Of a DNA stretch of 64,000 bases, positions 35,068-44,174 are shown one piece after another (positions within the stretch are counted from its first letter, which is position 1; every line of letters starts with the position of its first letter). Origin of the DNA: Zobellia nedashkovskayae (GTDB lineage Bacteria; Bacteroidota; Bacteroidia; Flavobacteriales; Flavobacteriaceae). The DNA is taken from contig NZ_JADDXR010000002.1 in NCBI RefSeq assembly GCF_015330125.1, forward strand, positions 1,240,001-1,304,000. Direction: 5' to 3'. The position numbers were made by a program, and so were the translations under genes. The notes beneath the pieces are model-generated. The model did not search any database and was not told the origin of the DNA. It saw nothing but the letters and a program-made list of their open reading frames with translations.

Positions 35068-35130
35068 CCGACTATGCCTTAAATTATAGAGAAAACAAGA
35101 AGCTTTCTAATTTAGAAGTATTCTTATAAA

Positions 35131-35166
35131 GGAAAAACCTCCAAGAAGTTTTCTTGGAGGTTTTTT
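35131..35166. terminator. Terminator between the beta-barrel gene and sufS
   Basis: CCTCCAAGAA (35138-35147), loop GTT, TTCTTGGAGG (35151-35160), with an A-run before and T-run after. It ends the minus-strand beta-barrel gene whose stop is at 35184. Confidence 0.88.
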
Positions 35167-35183
35167 AGGCTTAATAGTTTGAT

Positions 35184-35774
35184 TTAGAACCTAAAACCGA
35201 CTCCCACTTTTACAAAACCTAAATTATCTTTAATATTTTCGGTGTATCCTTCACCCTCTACCGTACCAGTACTTCTGGTATAATCACATTGCACTTGTAA
35301 AAAAAATCGCTTAGTTACATCATAAGAAAGCCCTAGATTAAAACTTAACCCTCCTGGTGAACGTGTCAACTCAGAAGGTTCATTAAAAGCAATTCCCTTG
35401 TTTTTAGATTCTGTAAAAGTATATCCCAATCCTACGCTAGGGTGAAGTTTTTGAATTGATGGAATAGTGAACTCAGCAAATAACTTTGGCTGAATTAACC
35501 AATGGGTTTCCGTGAAATCAAACGATTCCTCATTAACAGAGTAATTATGATTTTGTCGAAAATATCCTGTATTTATACTTGCTCCTATTTTTACTTTATT
35601 CAAATTTAAAAACCTGTATTTTAATCCTATGTCTAAAATTGCTGGTGTATCATTTCCCAGTTCATCTCCAACGGAAATCGGGTAATTTGCTTCCACACTC
35701 CATTTCTGGTCTTGGGCGAACAAGCCTACACTTAAGAAGAATACTAAAACTGATAAAAAGTAGATTTTTTTCAT
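35184..35774 (-). CDS. Outer-membrane beta-barrel protein inserted in the suf cluster
   Basis: 196 residues with a signal peptide (KKIYFLSVLVFFLSVGLFAQ). The mature part alternates polar and hydrophobic residues in strands (WLIQPKLFAEFTIP, PSVGLGYTFTES, GGLSFNLGLSYDV, RFFLQVQCDYTRS) and ends GFVKVGVGFRF, with a terminal Phe as in outer-membrane barrels of the OmpW/OprF-like small type. It has no link to Fe-S chemistry. Terminators lie on both sides (35131-35166 and 35831-35865), so it is its own transcription unit between sufD and sufS. Confidence 0.7.
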   Translation of the reverse strand: MKKIYFLSVLVFFLSVGLFAQDQKWSVEANYPISVGDELGNDTPAILDIGLKYRFLNLNKVKIGASINTGYFRQNHNYSVNEESFDFTETHWLIQPKLFAEFTIPSIQKLHPSVGLGYTFTESKNKGIAFNEPSELTRSPGGLSFNLGLSYDVTKRFFLQVQCDYTRSTGTVEGEGYTENIKDNLGFVKVGVGFRF

Positions 35775-35830
35775 ACGAACTAATAATTAGTGGTTTAAAT
35801 TAGTCCGTAAATCTATAGGAAAATTCGGGC

Positions 35831-35865
35831 AAAAAAATAACGGCACTATTAAAGTGCCGTTAAAT
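35831..35865 (-). terminator. Terminator of sufABCD
   Basis: TAACGGCAC (35838-35846), loop TATTAAA, GTGCCGTTA (35854-35862), with seven A on the left that give a U-run on the minus strand. It lies 54 bp after the sufD stop. Confidence 0.8.
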
Positions 35866-35915
35866 AAATTCTATATTTTAAGATAATCTCTTGTTAAAAA
35901 AGAGCTTACAATCGC

Positions 35916-37232
35916 TTATAAATCAAACCCAAGATTAACCCCTAATTTCTTAGCAATCAATTTGTTAATACGTGTTTTTAATTCAGGTATACGTACACTT
36001 TCTAAAACGTTATTAGCAAAAGCGTACATTAACAAAGCACGAGCTTCTTTTTTAGGAATCCCACGAGATTGTAGGTAAAATAAAGCATCTTCATCTAACT
36101 GACCAATAGTACAACCGTGAGAACATTTTACATCATCTGCAAAAATCTCTAACTGAGGTTTTGAGTTGATGCTTGCTTTATCACTAATTAGAATATTATT
36201 ATTCTTTTGGAAAGCATTTGTCTTTTGAGCAATTTTATCTACGATAATTTTGCCATTAAAAACACCTATAGAGCTATCGCCATAAATTCCCTTATAATCT
36301 TGATGACTTTCACAATTCGGTTGCATATGATGCACTAATGTGTAATGATCCACATGCTGTTTTTCCCCTAGAATAGTAACACCATTCATAGTAGAGTCTA
36401 TATACTCTCCGTTTTGATAAAAGTTAAGATTGTTACGTGTCAATTTCCCTCCAAAAGAGAAAGTATGAACGTTAACAACACTTTTATCTTTTTGGTCAAC
36501 GTATGTGTTATCAATTAATGAAGCTGTAGCCGCATCGTTCTGAATTTTATAAAAATCAACAATAGCACTTTTTGCAGCGAATATTTCGGTTACTGCATTA
36601 GTAAGTGTGTCGTTTGATGTTAAACTCTGGTGACGCTCAATAATTTGAACCTCAGCATTTTCTTCTACAACAACCAAACTTCTTGGCTGCAACAAGATTG
36701 ATGCCTCATTACCCGTAGCGAAATGTATAATTTCGATAGGCTTTTTAGGCATTTTGTTTTTAGGAATGTAAATATACGCTCCTTCTCTACTGAATGCCGT
36801 ATTCAACGTAGTAAGCGACTCATCTTTTGAAGCTATTTTATTGAAATAGACATCAATAACAGGCTTATACATAGGTTTTGTAAGCGCTGCGCTCATCAAG
36901 CATATATCAACACCATCATGGGTAGTTTCCGAAAGGTATGAGCTATAAATACCGTCTACAAAAACAATTTTATAGGAATCTATCTCGTGTAAAAAATATT
37001 TCTTGACATCTTTATACTCAAGGGTATTTTCTTCCCTAGGAAAAATGCTGAAATCTATTTTCTGAAGGCTATTCAAGGAAGTATATTTCCAAGCTTCTTC
37101 TTTTTTAGAAGGAAATCCTTTTTCCTCAAAGTTTTTTATAGCTTCCATACGAACGTCGTGTACCGGATGTTCAACATCCACGTTGTTCTCAAACGCCATA
37201 AAAGAGGAAATCAATTTATCTTTTAAATCCAT
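35916..37232 (-). CDS. sufD: SufD Fe-S cluster assembly scaffold subunit
   Basis: 438 residues. SufD forms the SufBC2D scaffold. EEAWKYTSLNSL, IYIPKNKMPKKPIEIIHFATG, VDHYTLVHHMQPNCESHQDYKGIY, VDKIAQKTNAFQKNNNILISDKA and FADDVKCSHGCTIGQLDEDALFYLQSRGI are diagnostic. It is preceded by sufC with a 74-bp spacer of repeats, and followed by a terminator. Confidence 0.95.
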   Translation of the reverse strand: MDLKDKLISSFMAFENNVDVEHPVHDVRMEAIKNFEEKGFPSKKEEAWKYTSLNSLQKIDFSIFPREENTLEYKDVKKYFLHEIDSYKIVFVDGIYSSYLSETTHDGVDICLMSAALTKPMYKPVIDVYFNKIASKDESLTTLNTAFSREGAYIYIPKNKMPKKPIEIIHFATGNEASILLQPRSLVVVEENAEVQIIERHQSLTSNDTLTNAVTEIFAAKSAIVDFYKIQNDAATASLIDNTYVDQKDKSVVNVHTFSFGGKLTRNNLNFYQNGEYIDSTMNGVTILGEKQHVDHYTLVHHMQPNCESHQDYKGIYGDSSIGVFNGKIIVDKIAQKTNAFQKNNNILISDKASINSKPQLEIFADDVKCSHGCTIGQLDEDALFYLQSRGIPKKEARALLMYAFANNVLESVRIPELKTRINKLIAKKLGVNLGFDL

Positions 37233-37240
37233 ATATTTTT

Positions 37241-37290
37241 AGTATTAAGTAGTTAGTACAAAGTATTAAGTACTCTTTACTAACAACTAC
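37241..37290. repeat. Repeat-rich spacer between sufC and sufD
   Basis: AGTATTAAGTA occurs at 37241-37251 and 37262-37272 (21-bp period), and TAGTTAGTA (37250-37258) is partly complementary to TACTAACAACTA (37278-37289), so the spacer could fold into a hairpin in the mRNA. It may tune the sufC/sufD ratio; no known element was recognised. Confidence 0.4.
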
Positions 37291-37306
37291 GTACTCTGTA
37301 CTATTT

Positions 37307-38059
37307 TTAAACCGCTGTTTCTTGCTTTAACCAGTCGTATCCTTTTTCTTCAAGCTCTAGAGCAAGTTCTTTACCACCAGATTTTACAATTTTACCATTG
37401 TGTAAAACGTGAACAAAATCAGGTACGATATACTCCAATAAACGTTGGTAGTGTGTAATTAATATTACAGCGTTATCCTTACTTTTTAATTTGTTAACTC
37501 CGCTAGCAACAATACGTAAAGCATCTATATCCAATCCAGAATCGGTTTCATCTAAAATTGCAACCTTTGGCTCTAGCATTGCCATTTGAAAAATCTCGTT
37601 TCTCTTTTTCTCACCACCAGAAAAACCTTCGTTCAATGATCTAGACAAAAATTTACGGTCAATTTCTAATAACTCAGATTTTTCACGAATCAACTTCAAC
37701 ATATCCTTTGCAGGCATATCTTCAAGACCTTTAGCCTTACGAGATTCGTTAATAGCAGTTTTCATAAAGTTGGTTACAGAAACACCTGGAATCTCAACTG
37801 GGTATTGAAAAGAAAGAAAAACACCCTTGTGTGCTCTTTCTTCTGGAGAAACTTCTTCTAAATCTTCACCACTTAATTCAATAGAACCTTGAGTAACCTC
37901 AAAACGCTCGTTTCCGGCAATTACAGAAGCTAATGTACTTTTACCAGAACCGTTAGGGCCCATAATAGCATGTACTTCACCTGCTTTAACCTCTAGGTTT
38001 ATTCCTCTTAATATCTCCTTATCATCTACGCTAGCATGTAGATCTTTAATTTTCAACAT
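37307..38059 (-). CDS. sufC: SufC ATPase of the Fe-S assembly complex
   Basis: 250 residues, an ABC-type ATPase that drives SufBC2D. Walker A IMGPNGSGKSTLAS, signature SLNEGFSGGEKKRNEIFQMAML, Walker B VAILDETDSGLDIDAL and switch His in ILITHYQRLLEYI, all in the SufC-specific form. It sits between sufB (60 bp) and sufD (74 bp) on the same strand. Confidence 0.97.
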   Translation of the reverse strand: MLKIKDLHASVDDKEILRGINLEVKAGEVHAIMGPNGSGKSTLASVIAGNERFEVTQGSIELSGEDLEEVSPEERAHKGVFLSFQYPVEIPGVSVTNFMKTAINESRKAKGLEDMPAKDMLKLIREKSELLEIDRKFLSRSLNEGFSGGEKKRNEIFQMAMLEPKVAILDETDSGLDIDALRIVASGVNKLKSKDNAVILITHYQRLLEYIVPDFVHVLHNGKIVKSGGKELALELEEKGYDWLKQETAV

Positions 38060-38119
38060 AATGTGTTACTTTAAATATTGTGGCGCCAATGGCGTTTTAC
38101 TAAAATCTTAATTACTTTT

Positions 38120-39565
38120 TTATCCTACAGAACCTTCTAAACTAATTTCCAATAATTTTTGTGCCTCAACAGCAAATTCCATTGGTAATTTATTTAATAC
38201 TTCTTTACTGAAACCGTTTACAATTAATGCAATCGCTTTCTCTGTTGGTATACCTCTTTGGTTACAATAGAAAATTTGATCTTCACCAATTTTACTAGTC
38301 GTAGCCTCATGCTCTATCATTGCTGTTTTATTCTTCGCTTCGATATATGGGAAGGTATGTGCACCACATTCGTTACCCATTAACAAAGAATCGCATTGAG
38401 AGAAGTTACGAGCTCCATCGGCACGGCTATTAACCTGTACCAAACCTCTATAACTGTTTTGAGATTTACCTGCAGAAATACCTTTAGATATAATAGTACT
38501 CTTGGTGTTTTTACCAAGATGAATCATTTTTGTACCTGTATCTGCTTGTTGGTAATTGTTCGTTACGGCAATAGAATAAAATTCACCGATCGAATTATCT
38601 CCTTTTAAAATACAAGAAGGATATTTCCAAGTTACTGCAGAACCTGTTTCTACCTGTGTCCAAGATACTTTAGCGTCTTTCTCACATATAGCTCTTTTCG
38701 TAACGAAGTTAAAAACACCACCTTTACCCTCACTATTACCAGGAAACCAGTTTTGAACAGTAGAATATTTTATCTCAGCACCATCTAAGGCAATTAGCTC
38801 TACTACGGCAGCGTGTAATTGATTTTCATCTCTTGATGGAGCAGTACAGCCTTCAAGGTAACTTACATAACTATCTTCATCTGCAATAAGCAACGTACGC
38901 TCAAATTGACCCGTACCCGCTTGATTGATTCTAAAATACGTAGAGAGCTCCATTGGGCATCTTACGCCTTTTGGGATATAACAAAAAGAACCATCAGTAA
39001 AAACAGCCGAATTTAATGCAGCATAAAAATTATCAGTTTTTGGCACTACTGTACCCATATACTTTTTCACTAATTCCGGATGCTCTTTTATTGCTTCTGA
39101 AATAGGCATAAAAATAATACCCTTTTCAGCAAGTGTCTTTTTGAAAGTTGTTGCTACAGAAACAGAATCGACAACAATATCAACAGCTACATTTTGTAAT
39201 TTCTTTTGTTCATCAACAGAAATACCAAGCTTACGATACATTTCTAACAAATCTGGATCTACATCATCTAATGTTTTATTAGGGTCAGCAGATTTAGGCG
39301 CAGAATAATAACTGATTTTCTGAAAATCTGGTTTTTCATAATGCACATTTGCCCATGTAGGCTCTTCCATCTCTTTCCAAATTTTAAAAGCTTCCAAACG
39401 CCAAAGCGTCATCCACTCTGGTTCCTCCTTCTTTTTAGAAATGGCGATGACGATTTCCTCATTCAAGCCAATTGGAAAAGTATCAGATTCAATATCTGTA
39501 TAGAAACCGTACTCGTACTCTTTAGTTTCGAGTTCCTTTTTTAGTTCTTCTTCTGTGTATGCCAT
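38120..39565 (-). CDS. sufB: SufB Fe-S cluster scaffold subunit
   Basis: 481 residues. SufB nucleates the Fe-S cluster. [82 protein letters not shown] and [21 protein letters not shown] are SufB signatures, and [18 protein letters not shown] and [22 protein letters not shown] are the conserved cluster-facing segment. Second gene of the operon after sufA. Confidence 0.97.
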   Translation of the reverse strand: MAYTEEELKKELETKEYEYGFYTDIESDTFPIGLNEEIVIAISKKKEEPEWMTLWRLEAFKIWKEMEEPTWANVHYEKPDFQKISYYSAPKSADPNKTLDDVDPDLLEMYRKLGISVDEQKKLQNVAVDIVVDSVSVATTFKKTLAEKGIIFMPISEAIKEHPELVKKYMGTVVPKTDNFYAALNSAVFTDGSFCYIPKGVRCPMELSTYFRINQAGTGQFERTLLIADEDSYVSYLEGCTAPSRDENQLHAAVVELIALDGAEIKYSTVQNWFPGNSEGKGGVFNFVTKRAICEKDAKVSWTQVETGSAVTWKYPSCILKGDNSIGEFYSIAVTNNYQQADTGTKMIHLGKNTKSTIISKGISAGKSQNSYRGLVQVNSRADGARNFSQCDSLLMGNECGAHTFPYIEAKNKTAMIEHEATTSKIGEDQIFYCNQRGIPTEKAIALIVNGFSKEVLNKLPMEFAVEAQKLLEISLEGSVG

Positions 39566-39628
39566 TTTTTCCTTTTATACCAATTACACTAGGGTAATTG
39601 AATAATTAGTTCTTTTACTATTCTTCGT

Positions 39629-39958
39629 TTATAACGAAAAACTTTCCCCACACCCACAGGTGCGTTGCGCATTAGGATTATTGAATACAAATCCCTTTCC
39701 GTTCAGTCCACCAGAATATTCCAGGGTTGTACCTACTAAGTAGAGAAAACTCTTTTTATCTACAATAATACGCACATCATTATCCTCAAAAACCTTATCG
39801 GCTTCATCTTTTTTATTGTCAAAATCGAGTTTGTACGATAAGCCGCTACACCCACCACTCTCAACACCTACGCGAACATAGTCCGTAGAGGAATCAAAAC
39901 CCCCTTCGGTCATTAAGTCTATGACTTTCTTTTTCGCAGTTTCAGATACTTGAATCAT
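39629..39958 (-). CDS. sufA: A-type Fe-S carrier (SufA/IscA family)
   Basis: 109 residues from ATG 39958 (MIQVSETAKKKVIDLM); an ATG two codons upstream also exists. The three cluster-binding Cys are in ESGGCSGLSYKLDF and QRTCGCGESFSL. It carries assembled clusters to apoproteins. First gene of the suf operon, behind a strong promoter. Confidence 0.93.
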   Translation of the reverse strand: MIQVSETAKKKVIDLMTEGGFDSSTDYVRVGVESGGCSGLSYKLDFDNKKDEADKVFEDNDVRIIVDKKSFLYLVGTTLEYSGGLNGKGFVFNNPNAQRTCGCGESFSL

Positions 39959-39987
39959 AAGCATTTGGATTTATTCTAAATAGTTCA

Positions 39988-40017
39988 CAAATATATGGCA
40001 TTAGTAGGGTTTTACAA
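39988..40017 (-). promoter_or_regulatory. Promoter of the sufABCD operon
   Basis: On the minus strand TTG (40017-40015), 19 bp, TATATTTG (39995-39988): an exact match to the Bacteroidota consensus TTG-N19-TAnnTTTG. The start codon is 30 bp downstream. The rest of the 310-bp gap up to the GT90 gene contains no gene I can support and no IscR-like dyad was seen. Confidence 0.75.
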
Positions 40018-40274
40018 TAAGAACTAACATTATTATAACGTATATTCCAATAAGCTTTTTCTATGACCAAACGGTATATAAAACTCTTCCATAAAAGAGA
40101 AGAATATTAAAGAACAAAAATCCAAGTAGTAGTATTAAAACTAATTTTAATAGTTTTGGACAAACTATGTTCATTTCTAATGAAAATTACGAGGTTTTTC
40201 TTTCTTAAAAACATGAAGCTGAAGTATAAAAATTATAAACAGGTAGGTGAACTACTTCTCCATATTCGTTTGTC

Positions 40275-41225
40275 ATGAAACTAGATGACATTAATGTAAT
40301 ATGCTATATAAAAGGATTTGGCCGCAATGCATTTCCTAATATTTATTTTAAATTTTTATACAAAAAAATAAGAGCTTATGAAGCGCTATGTGACATTAAT
40401 GAGCTAGACCAAAGACTGGCGTATTACATTAAAACAAAAGACTCTTTCGAAGTTCCTAAAGAGGCAATTTCAGTTAGAAATTTCAAAAAAACAAAGGGTA
40501 CTTTTTACTATTTAGATTTAAAAGAGTTCCTACATTATTTTAAACCTAACACTTCGTTTGCTTATCATTTTGGGGATGAAACTCATATAAATACATACCC
40601 AACACTATTTAAAGCAAGACCAATTCACGGAGACAATGAAAATTCAGTATTATTCAAACTAAACAAAAGACGTCATTTCCAGTGGGTAAATGATGATCTT
40701 CAATTCTCAGACAAAAAAGACATCCTAGTTTGGAGGGGTAAAGCTAAACACCCTTTACGCACAAATTTTGTTAAAAAATTCTGGAATCATCCACTTTGTA
40801 ATATTGGACAAATTAAAAAACAACATAACGATGAACCGTGGATGAAAAAGTTCTTATCTAAAAAAGAACACTTAAAATATAAATTCATCTTTTGTCCTGA
40901 GGGTAATGATGTTGCTACAAATTTAAAATGGGCTATGTCATCAAACTCATTATGCTTAATGCCCAAACCAAAATATGAAACTTGGTTTATGGAAGGCACA
41001 TTAATTTCTGGAGTACATTATGTTGAAGTAAAGGATGATTATTCGGATTTAGAAGAAAAAATACAATACTACACATTACACACCTCTCAAGCCGAGAATA
41101 TTATAAAAAACGCCCACAAACACGTAAAACGATTTCAAAATAAACAATTGGAAGACTTATTGTGTTTAAAGGTATTAGAAAGATATACTGAAATAACAGG
41201 TCAAAAAGATGCTTTGCGATTTTAA
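40275..41225 (+). CDS. Glycosyltransferase family 90 (CAP10-like) protein
   Basis: 316 residues, no signal peptide. DILVWRGKAKHPLRTNFVKKFW and the segment FIFCPEGNDVATNLKWAMSSNSLCLMPKPKYETWFMEGTLISGVHYVEVKDDYSDLEEKI are the CAP10/GT90 core as in bacterial LPS-modifying glycosyltransferases. A sugar transfer to lipopolysaccharide or capsule is likely. It stands alone between the suf operon and thiL with no other polysaccharide gene nearby. Its codons are visibly richer in A/T than its neighbours (many AAA, AAT, TTA), so recent acquisition is possible. Confidence 0.8.
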   Translation: MKLDDINVICYIKGFGRNAFPNIYFKFLYKKIRAYEALCDINELDQRLAYYIKTKDSFEVPKEAISVRNFKKTKGTFYYLDLKEFLHYFKPNTSFAYHFGDETHINTYPTLFKARPIHGDNENSVLFKLNKRRHFQWVNDDLQFSDKKDILVWRGKAKHPLRTNFVKKFWNHPLCNIGQIKKQHNDEPWMKKFLSKKEHLKYKFIFCPEGNDVATNLKWAMSSNSLCLMPKPKYETWFMEGTLISGVHYVEVKDDYSDLEEKIQYYTLHTSQAENIIKNAHKHVKRFQNKQLEDLLCLKVLERYTEITGQKDALRF

Positions 41226-41272
41226 TACTGTTATTGGACGCTTCAAATGAATCGGTATAAATTTATACTTCT

Positions 41273-41280
41273 TACTTTTG
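41273..41280 (+). promoter_or_regulatory. -7 promoter box of thiL
   Basis: TACTTTTG matches TAnnTTTG exactly but lies only 4 bp before the thiL ATG, which would give a leaderless or nearly leaderless mRNA if used. Confidence 0.35.
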
Positions 41281-41284
41281 CAAA

Positions 41285-42334
41285 ATGCTAGAAGATAAAA
41301 ACCAAGAACGTACGTCTCTGGAAAAATTGGGCGAGTTTGGACTCATAGACCATTTGACCAAAAATTTTAAGCTAAATCACAAATCTACTGTAAAGGGTAT
41401 TGGCGATGACGCCGCTGTTTTTGATCATACAGAAAAGACGGTACTAACCACAGATTTACTAATAGAAGGTGTGCACTTTGACCTCAGCTATATGCCCCTA
41501 AAGCATTTGGGTTACAAGGCAGTAATGGTAAATCTTTCTGATGTATATGCCATGAATGCAACCGCAACTTCAATTACGGTTTCATTGGCTGTTTCTAACC
41601 GCTTTCCATTAGAAGCGCTAGAAGAACTTTATGCAGGTATTGCCCTAGCAGCAAAGGTTTTTAATGTAGATCTTATTGGTGGAGATACCACCTCATCTAC
41701 TTCTGGAATGCTTATTAGTATTACAGCAATTGGCGAGGCAAAAGAAGAAGAAATTACGTATCGTAGTGGTGCTAAGCCAAACGACCTGCTTGTAGTAAGT
41801 GGTGATTTGGGTGCGGCGTATATGGGCTTACAGGTTTTAGACCGAGAAAAAGAAGTTTTTAAGGTGAACCCCAACAACCAGCCCGATCTTTCGCCATATT
41901 CTTATATTGTTGAAAGACAGTTGAAGCCGGAGGCAAGAAAAGATATTGTTGAACTTTTGAAAGAGATGGAAGTCCTGCCTACTTCTATGATAGATATTAG
42001 TGACGGACTTTCTTCGGAAATTCTTCACTTATGTAAAAGCAGTAAGGTAGGGTGCAATTTATTTGAGGAGAAAATTCCTTTGGATCCAACTGTAATTTCT
42101 GCTTGCGAGGAGTTCAATGTAGACAGTACTATGGTAGCCCTTAGCGGTGGTGAGGATTATGAGCTTCTTTTTACCATTTCACAAAACGATTTTGATAAAA
42201 TAAAAGGAAACCCTAGCTTAACCGTAATTGGTCACATGACTGACGAAAGAGAAGGTGCCTATTTGGTTACAAGAGGTAATACCAAAATAGAACTAACCGC
42301 TCAAGGCTGGAACTCTTTCAATTCGGACAACTAG
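41285..42334 (+). CDS. thiL: Thiamine-monophosphate kinase
   Basis: 349 residues. It phosphorylates thiamine monophosphate to the diphosphate cofactor. Motifs: KGIGDDAAVFDHTEKTVLTTDLLIEGVHFDL, YKAVMVNLSDVYAMNATATS, DLIGGDTTSSTSGMLISITAIGEA, MIDISDGLSSEILHLCKSS and LSGGEDYELLFTI. The 8-bp gap to the next gene suggests cotranscription. Confidence 0.96.
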   Translation: MLEDKNQERTSLEKLGEFGLIDHLTKNFKLNHKSTVKGIGDDAAVFDHTEKTVLTTDLLIEGVHFDLSYMPLKHLGYKAVMVNLSDVYAMNATATSITVSLAVSNRFPLEALEELYAGIALAAKVFNVDLIGGDTTSSTSGMLISITAIGEAKEEEITYRSGAKPNDLLVVSGDLGAAYMGLQVLDREKEVFKVNPNNQPDLSPYSYIVERQLKPEARKDIVELLKEMEVLPTSMIDISDGLSSEILHLCKSSKVGCNLFEEKIPLDPTVISACEEFNVDSTMVALSGGEDYELLFTISQNDFDKIKGNPSLTVIGHMTDEREGAYLVTRGNTKIELTAQGWNSFNSDN

Positions 42335-42342
42335 TTTTTAAT

Positions 42343-43383
42343 ATGAAAAAGCATAAAAGAGGAAAAAAAGTAGCTATACGATTGACCGTTTTTGCTATAA
42401 TTTCTCTTCTCTTTTATGCCTGTGCATCGGTACCAAAACTATCCGATAAAACGGAATTACTGATCAAAACGGTAATGCACGAGCCCATACCCGAAATGGT
42501 AACGGGCAAAACCGGGTTTGCCATTTCCAATGGTTGGAAAGTTTGGTATGAGCGTATTCCACCTAAAACATCTAAAAAAGGTACTGTTGTTTTAGTAATG
42601 GGCGCAGCCAATGATGCCCTGAGTTGGCCGCCAAATTTCATTTCAAAATTTACGGATGCCGGTTACGAAGTAATACGATACGATCATAGAGGCACGGGTT
42701 TGACTCAACGTCTTAAAAAGACGGATAAAGCGTATACGCTTGCCAATATGGCAAATGATCCTATTACGATTCTAGACAGTTTAAATATTGAGAAAGCCCA
42801 TATTATTGGGGTTTCCATGGGAGGCATGATTTCACAGCTTGCGACAATTGAACATGAAGATCGATTTGAAAGCCTTACTTCCATTATGTCATCGGCAGAT
42901 ATTTTTGATTCCACGCTTCCAGCTCCTTCTTCAGAAGTCTTACCACAAATGATAAGTGCGGTAATAAAATATGGGATTTTTGGAGGTAAGAAAAGTCAAA
43001 TAAAACTACAGTTCGTTCACAAGAGAATTTTGATGGGTAAAGCCACAGGAGATATTGCAAGTAAACCTCTTGCAGAAGCAGCCTTATACAATTTAAAGAA
43101 ACGAGATGGATATCATTTTATAGCTGGTAGGCAACATCAAAAAGCAATGGAAACGGCCAAACCTAGGTATGAAGCACTGTCCAAACTTAAAATACCGGTA
43201 TTGGTGATTCATGGAAAACAAGATCCTGTTATACCTTTTGAACACGGTAAAAAAATGGCATTGGTTATTCCGAATGCAAATAGTTTATGGGTAGACAATA
43301 TGGGGCATGATTTACCCGATGCAGAAATAGACCTTATTAGTGCTAAAATCTTGGAAACAATAGAAGATAAAAATATTCAATAA
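42343..43383 (+). CDS. Alpha/beta hydrolase lipoprotein
   Basis: 346 residues. The signal peptide ends in SLLFYAC (lipobox Cys about residue 27). The fold is clear: GTVVLVMGAANDALSWPPNF, YDHRGTGLTQRL, IIGVSMGGMISQLA with the nucleophile Ser, LVIHGKQDPVIPFEHG with the acid, and WVDNMGHDLPDAE with the His. An outer- or inner-membrane-anchored lipase/esterase is likely; the substrate is unknown. It follows thiL after 8 bp. Confidence 0.85.
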   Translation: MKKHKRGKKVAIRLTVFAIISLLFYACASVPKLSDKTELLIKTVMHEPIPEMVTGKTGFAISNGWKVWYERIPPKTSKKGTVVLVMGAANDALSWPPNFISKFTDAGYEVIRYDHRGTGLTQRLKKTDKAYTLANMANDPITILDSLNIEKAHIIGVSMGGMISQLATIEHEDRFESLTSIMSSADIFDSTLPAPSSEVLPQMISAVIKYGIFGGKKSQIKLQFVHKRILMGKATGDIASKPLAEAALYNLKKRDGYHFIAGRQHQKAMETAKPRYEALSKLKIPVLVIHGKQDPVIPFEHGKKMALVIPNANSLWVDNMGHDLPDAEIDLISAKILETIEDKNIQ

Positions 43384-43454
43384 ACTGAATAACTGATACT
43401 TACATTAGTTTTTCGTAAGTAGAAAAACAAAAAATTCCCGAAAACAAAGGGCAT

Positions 43455-43582
43455 ACCTAACTAATACTGTTGTGGGGCGAACGACAGTGGAGAACGAGGC
43501 TGTTTCCAAAATTTCCGGGAAAAAGTTTAAAATTCCAAGACCTTTAACGGCTCAGAATTTCGGTGCCAAAGCATAGTTAGGC
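43455..43582. other. Inverted-repeat-bounded non-coding segment, weakly attC-like
   Basis: ACCTAAC (43455-43461) and GTTAGGC (43576-43582) fit the outer RYYYAAC and GTTRRRY boxes of integron attC sites, and CCTAACTA/TAGTTAGG make an 8-bp inverted repeat 128 bp apart overall. The interior lacks an obvious attC palindrome, there is no integrase or cassette array, and the second box overlaps a stop codon of the 72-aa gene. Chance is quite possible. Confidence 0.25.
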
Positions 43583-43795
43583 GGCATGCTCTGCTGCCCT
43601 ATGTCTCTTCTGAAATATATTTTCTAGTGTTTTATTTATATCCTGCAGTTCCGGAGTCAAAGTTGAAAGGTTTCCACTTACATCTGTTGTCACTTGCTTT
43701 TGACAATGAATACATTTATACTCTTTGATGTGGAGTGTAACTTTTTTTGATACTGTGTAGTGATGTCCGAATAAACTGCAAAAAAATTTCTTCAT
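43577..43795 (-). CDS. Small hypothetical protein with a CxxC motif
   Basis: 72 residues from ATG 43795 (MKKFFCSLFGHHYTVSKKV); an upstream in-frame Met at 43816 would add seven residues. KEYKCIHCQKQVTTD holds a CxxC and an earlier FCSLFGHHY provides Cys and two His, so a small zinc-binding fold is plausible. Similar short proteins occur in Flavobacteriaceae, with unknown function. It is monocistronic. Confidence 0.6.
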   Translation of the reverse strand: MKKFFCSLFGHHYTVSKKVTLHIKEYKCIHCQKQVTTDVSGNLSTLTPELQDINKTLENIFQKRHRAAEHAA

Positions 43796-44174
43796 GGTTG
43801 TAGGTTTAAAACGCATAATCGGTCTTTGGGAAACCGCTTACTGCAAAAATTTGGGTCTGAACTTTAGAATGTTTTTAGGCACTCTTTTACTTGAACGCCA
43901 TCGTATCTTTGTTTATTGGATGCCTTTCTATCATTGTACCGTTTTTTCGATGAAATACATTTTATTCGATGAACAACACCTTTAAATCGGTCTTTTCTAT
44001 CATTTGTTATCAATTGAATTTACGGTATCTTGCTGCGGTTTTCTCCCAATAAGAATAACATGCGAAGTTTTGGGTTGCCGTTCATCGATCTGGATGAATA
44101 ACCTCCCGTTTTTTCGATAAAGTACAGAAACAATATAGATAGGTAGAACTAATTTCCATTAATATTATTAATCC
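43796..44174. other. 379-bp gene-free stretch with repeated TTCGATGAA/TTCATCGAT boxes
   Basis: TTCGATGAA occurs at 43946-43954 and 43965-43973 (19-bp period). CCGTTTTTTCGATGAA starts at 43939 and CCGTTTTTTCGATAAA at 44106, and CCGTTCATCGAT lies at 44078-44089. This makes four related boxes before brnQ, so they may be operators of brnQ or of an unseen small RNA. I see no protein-coding gene in the gap. Confidence 0.5.
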
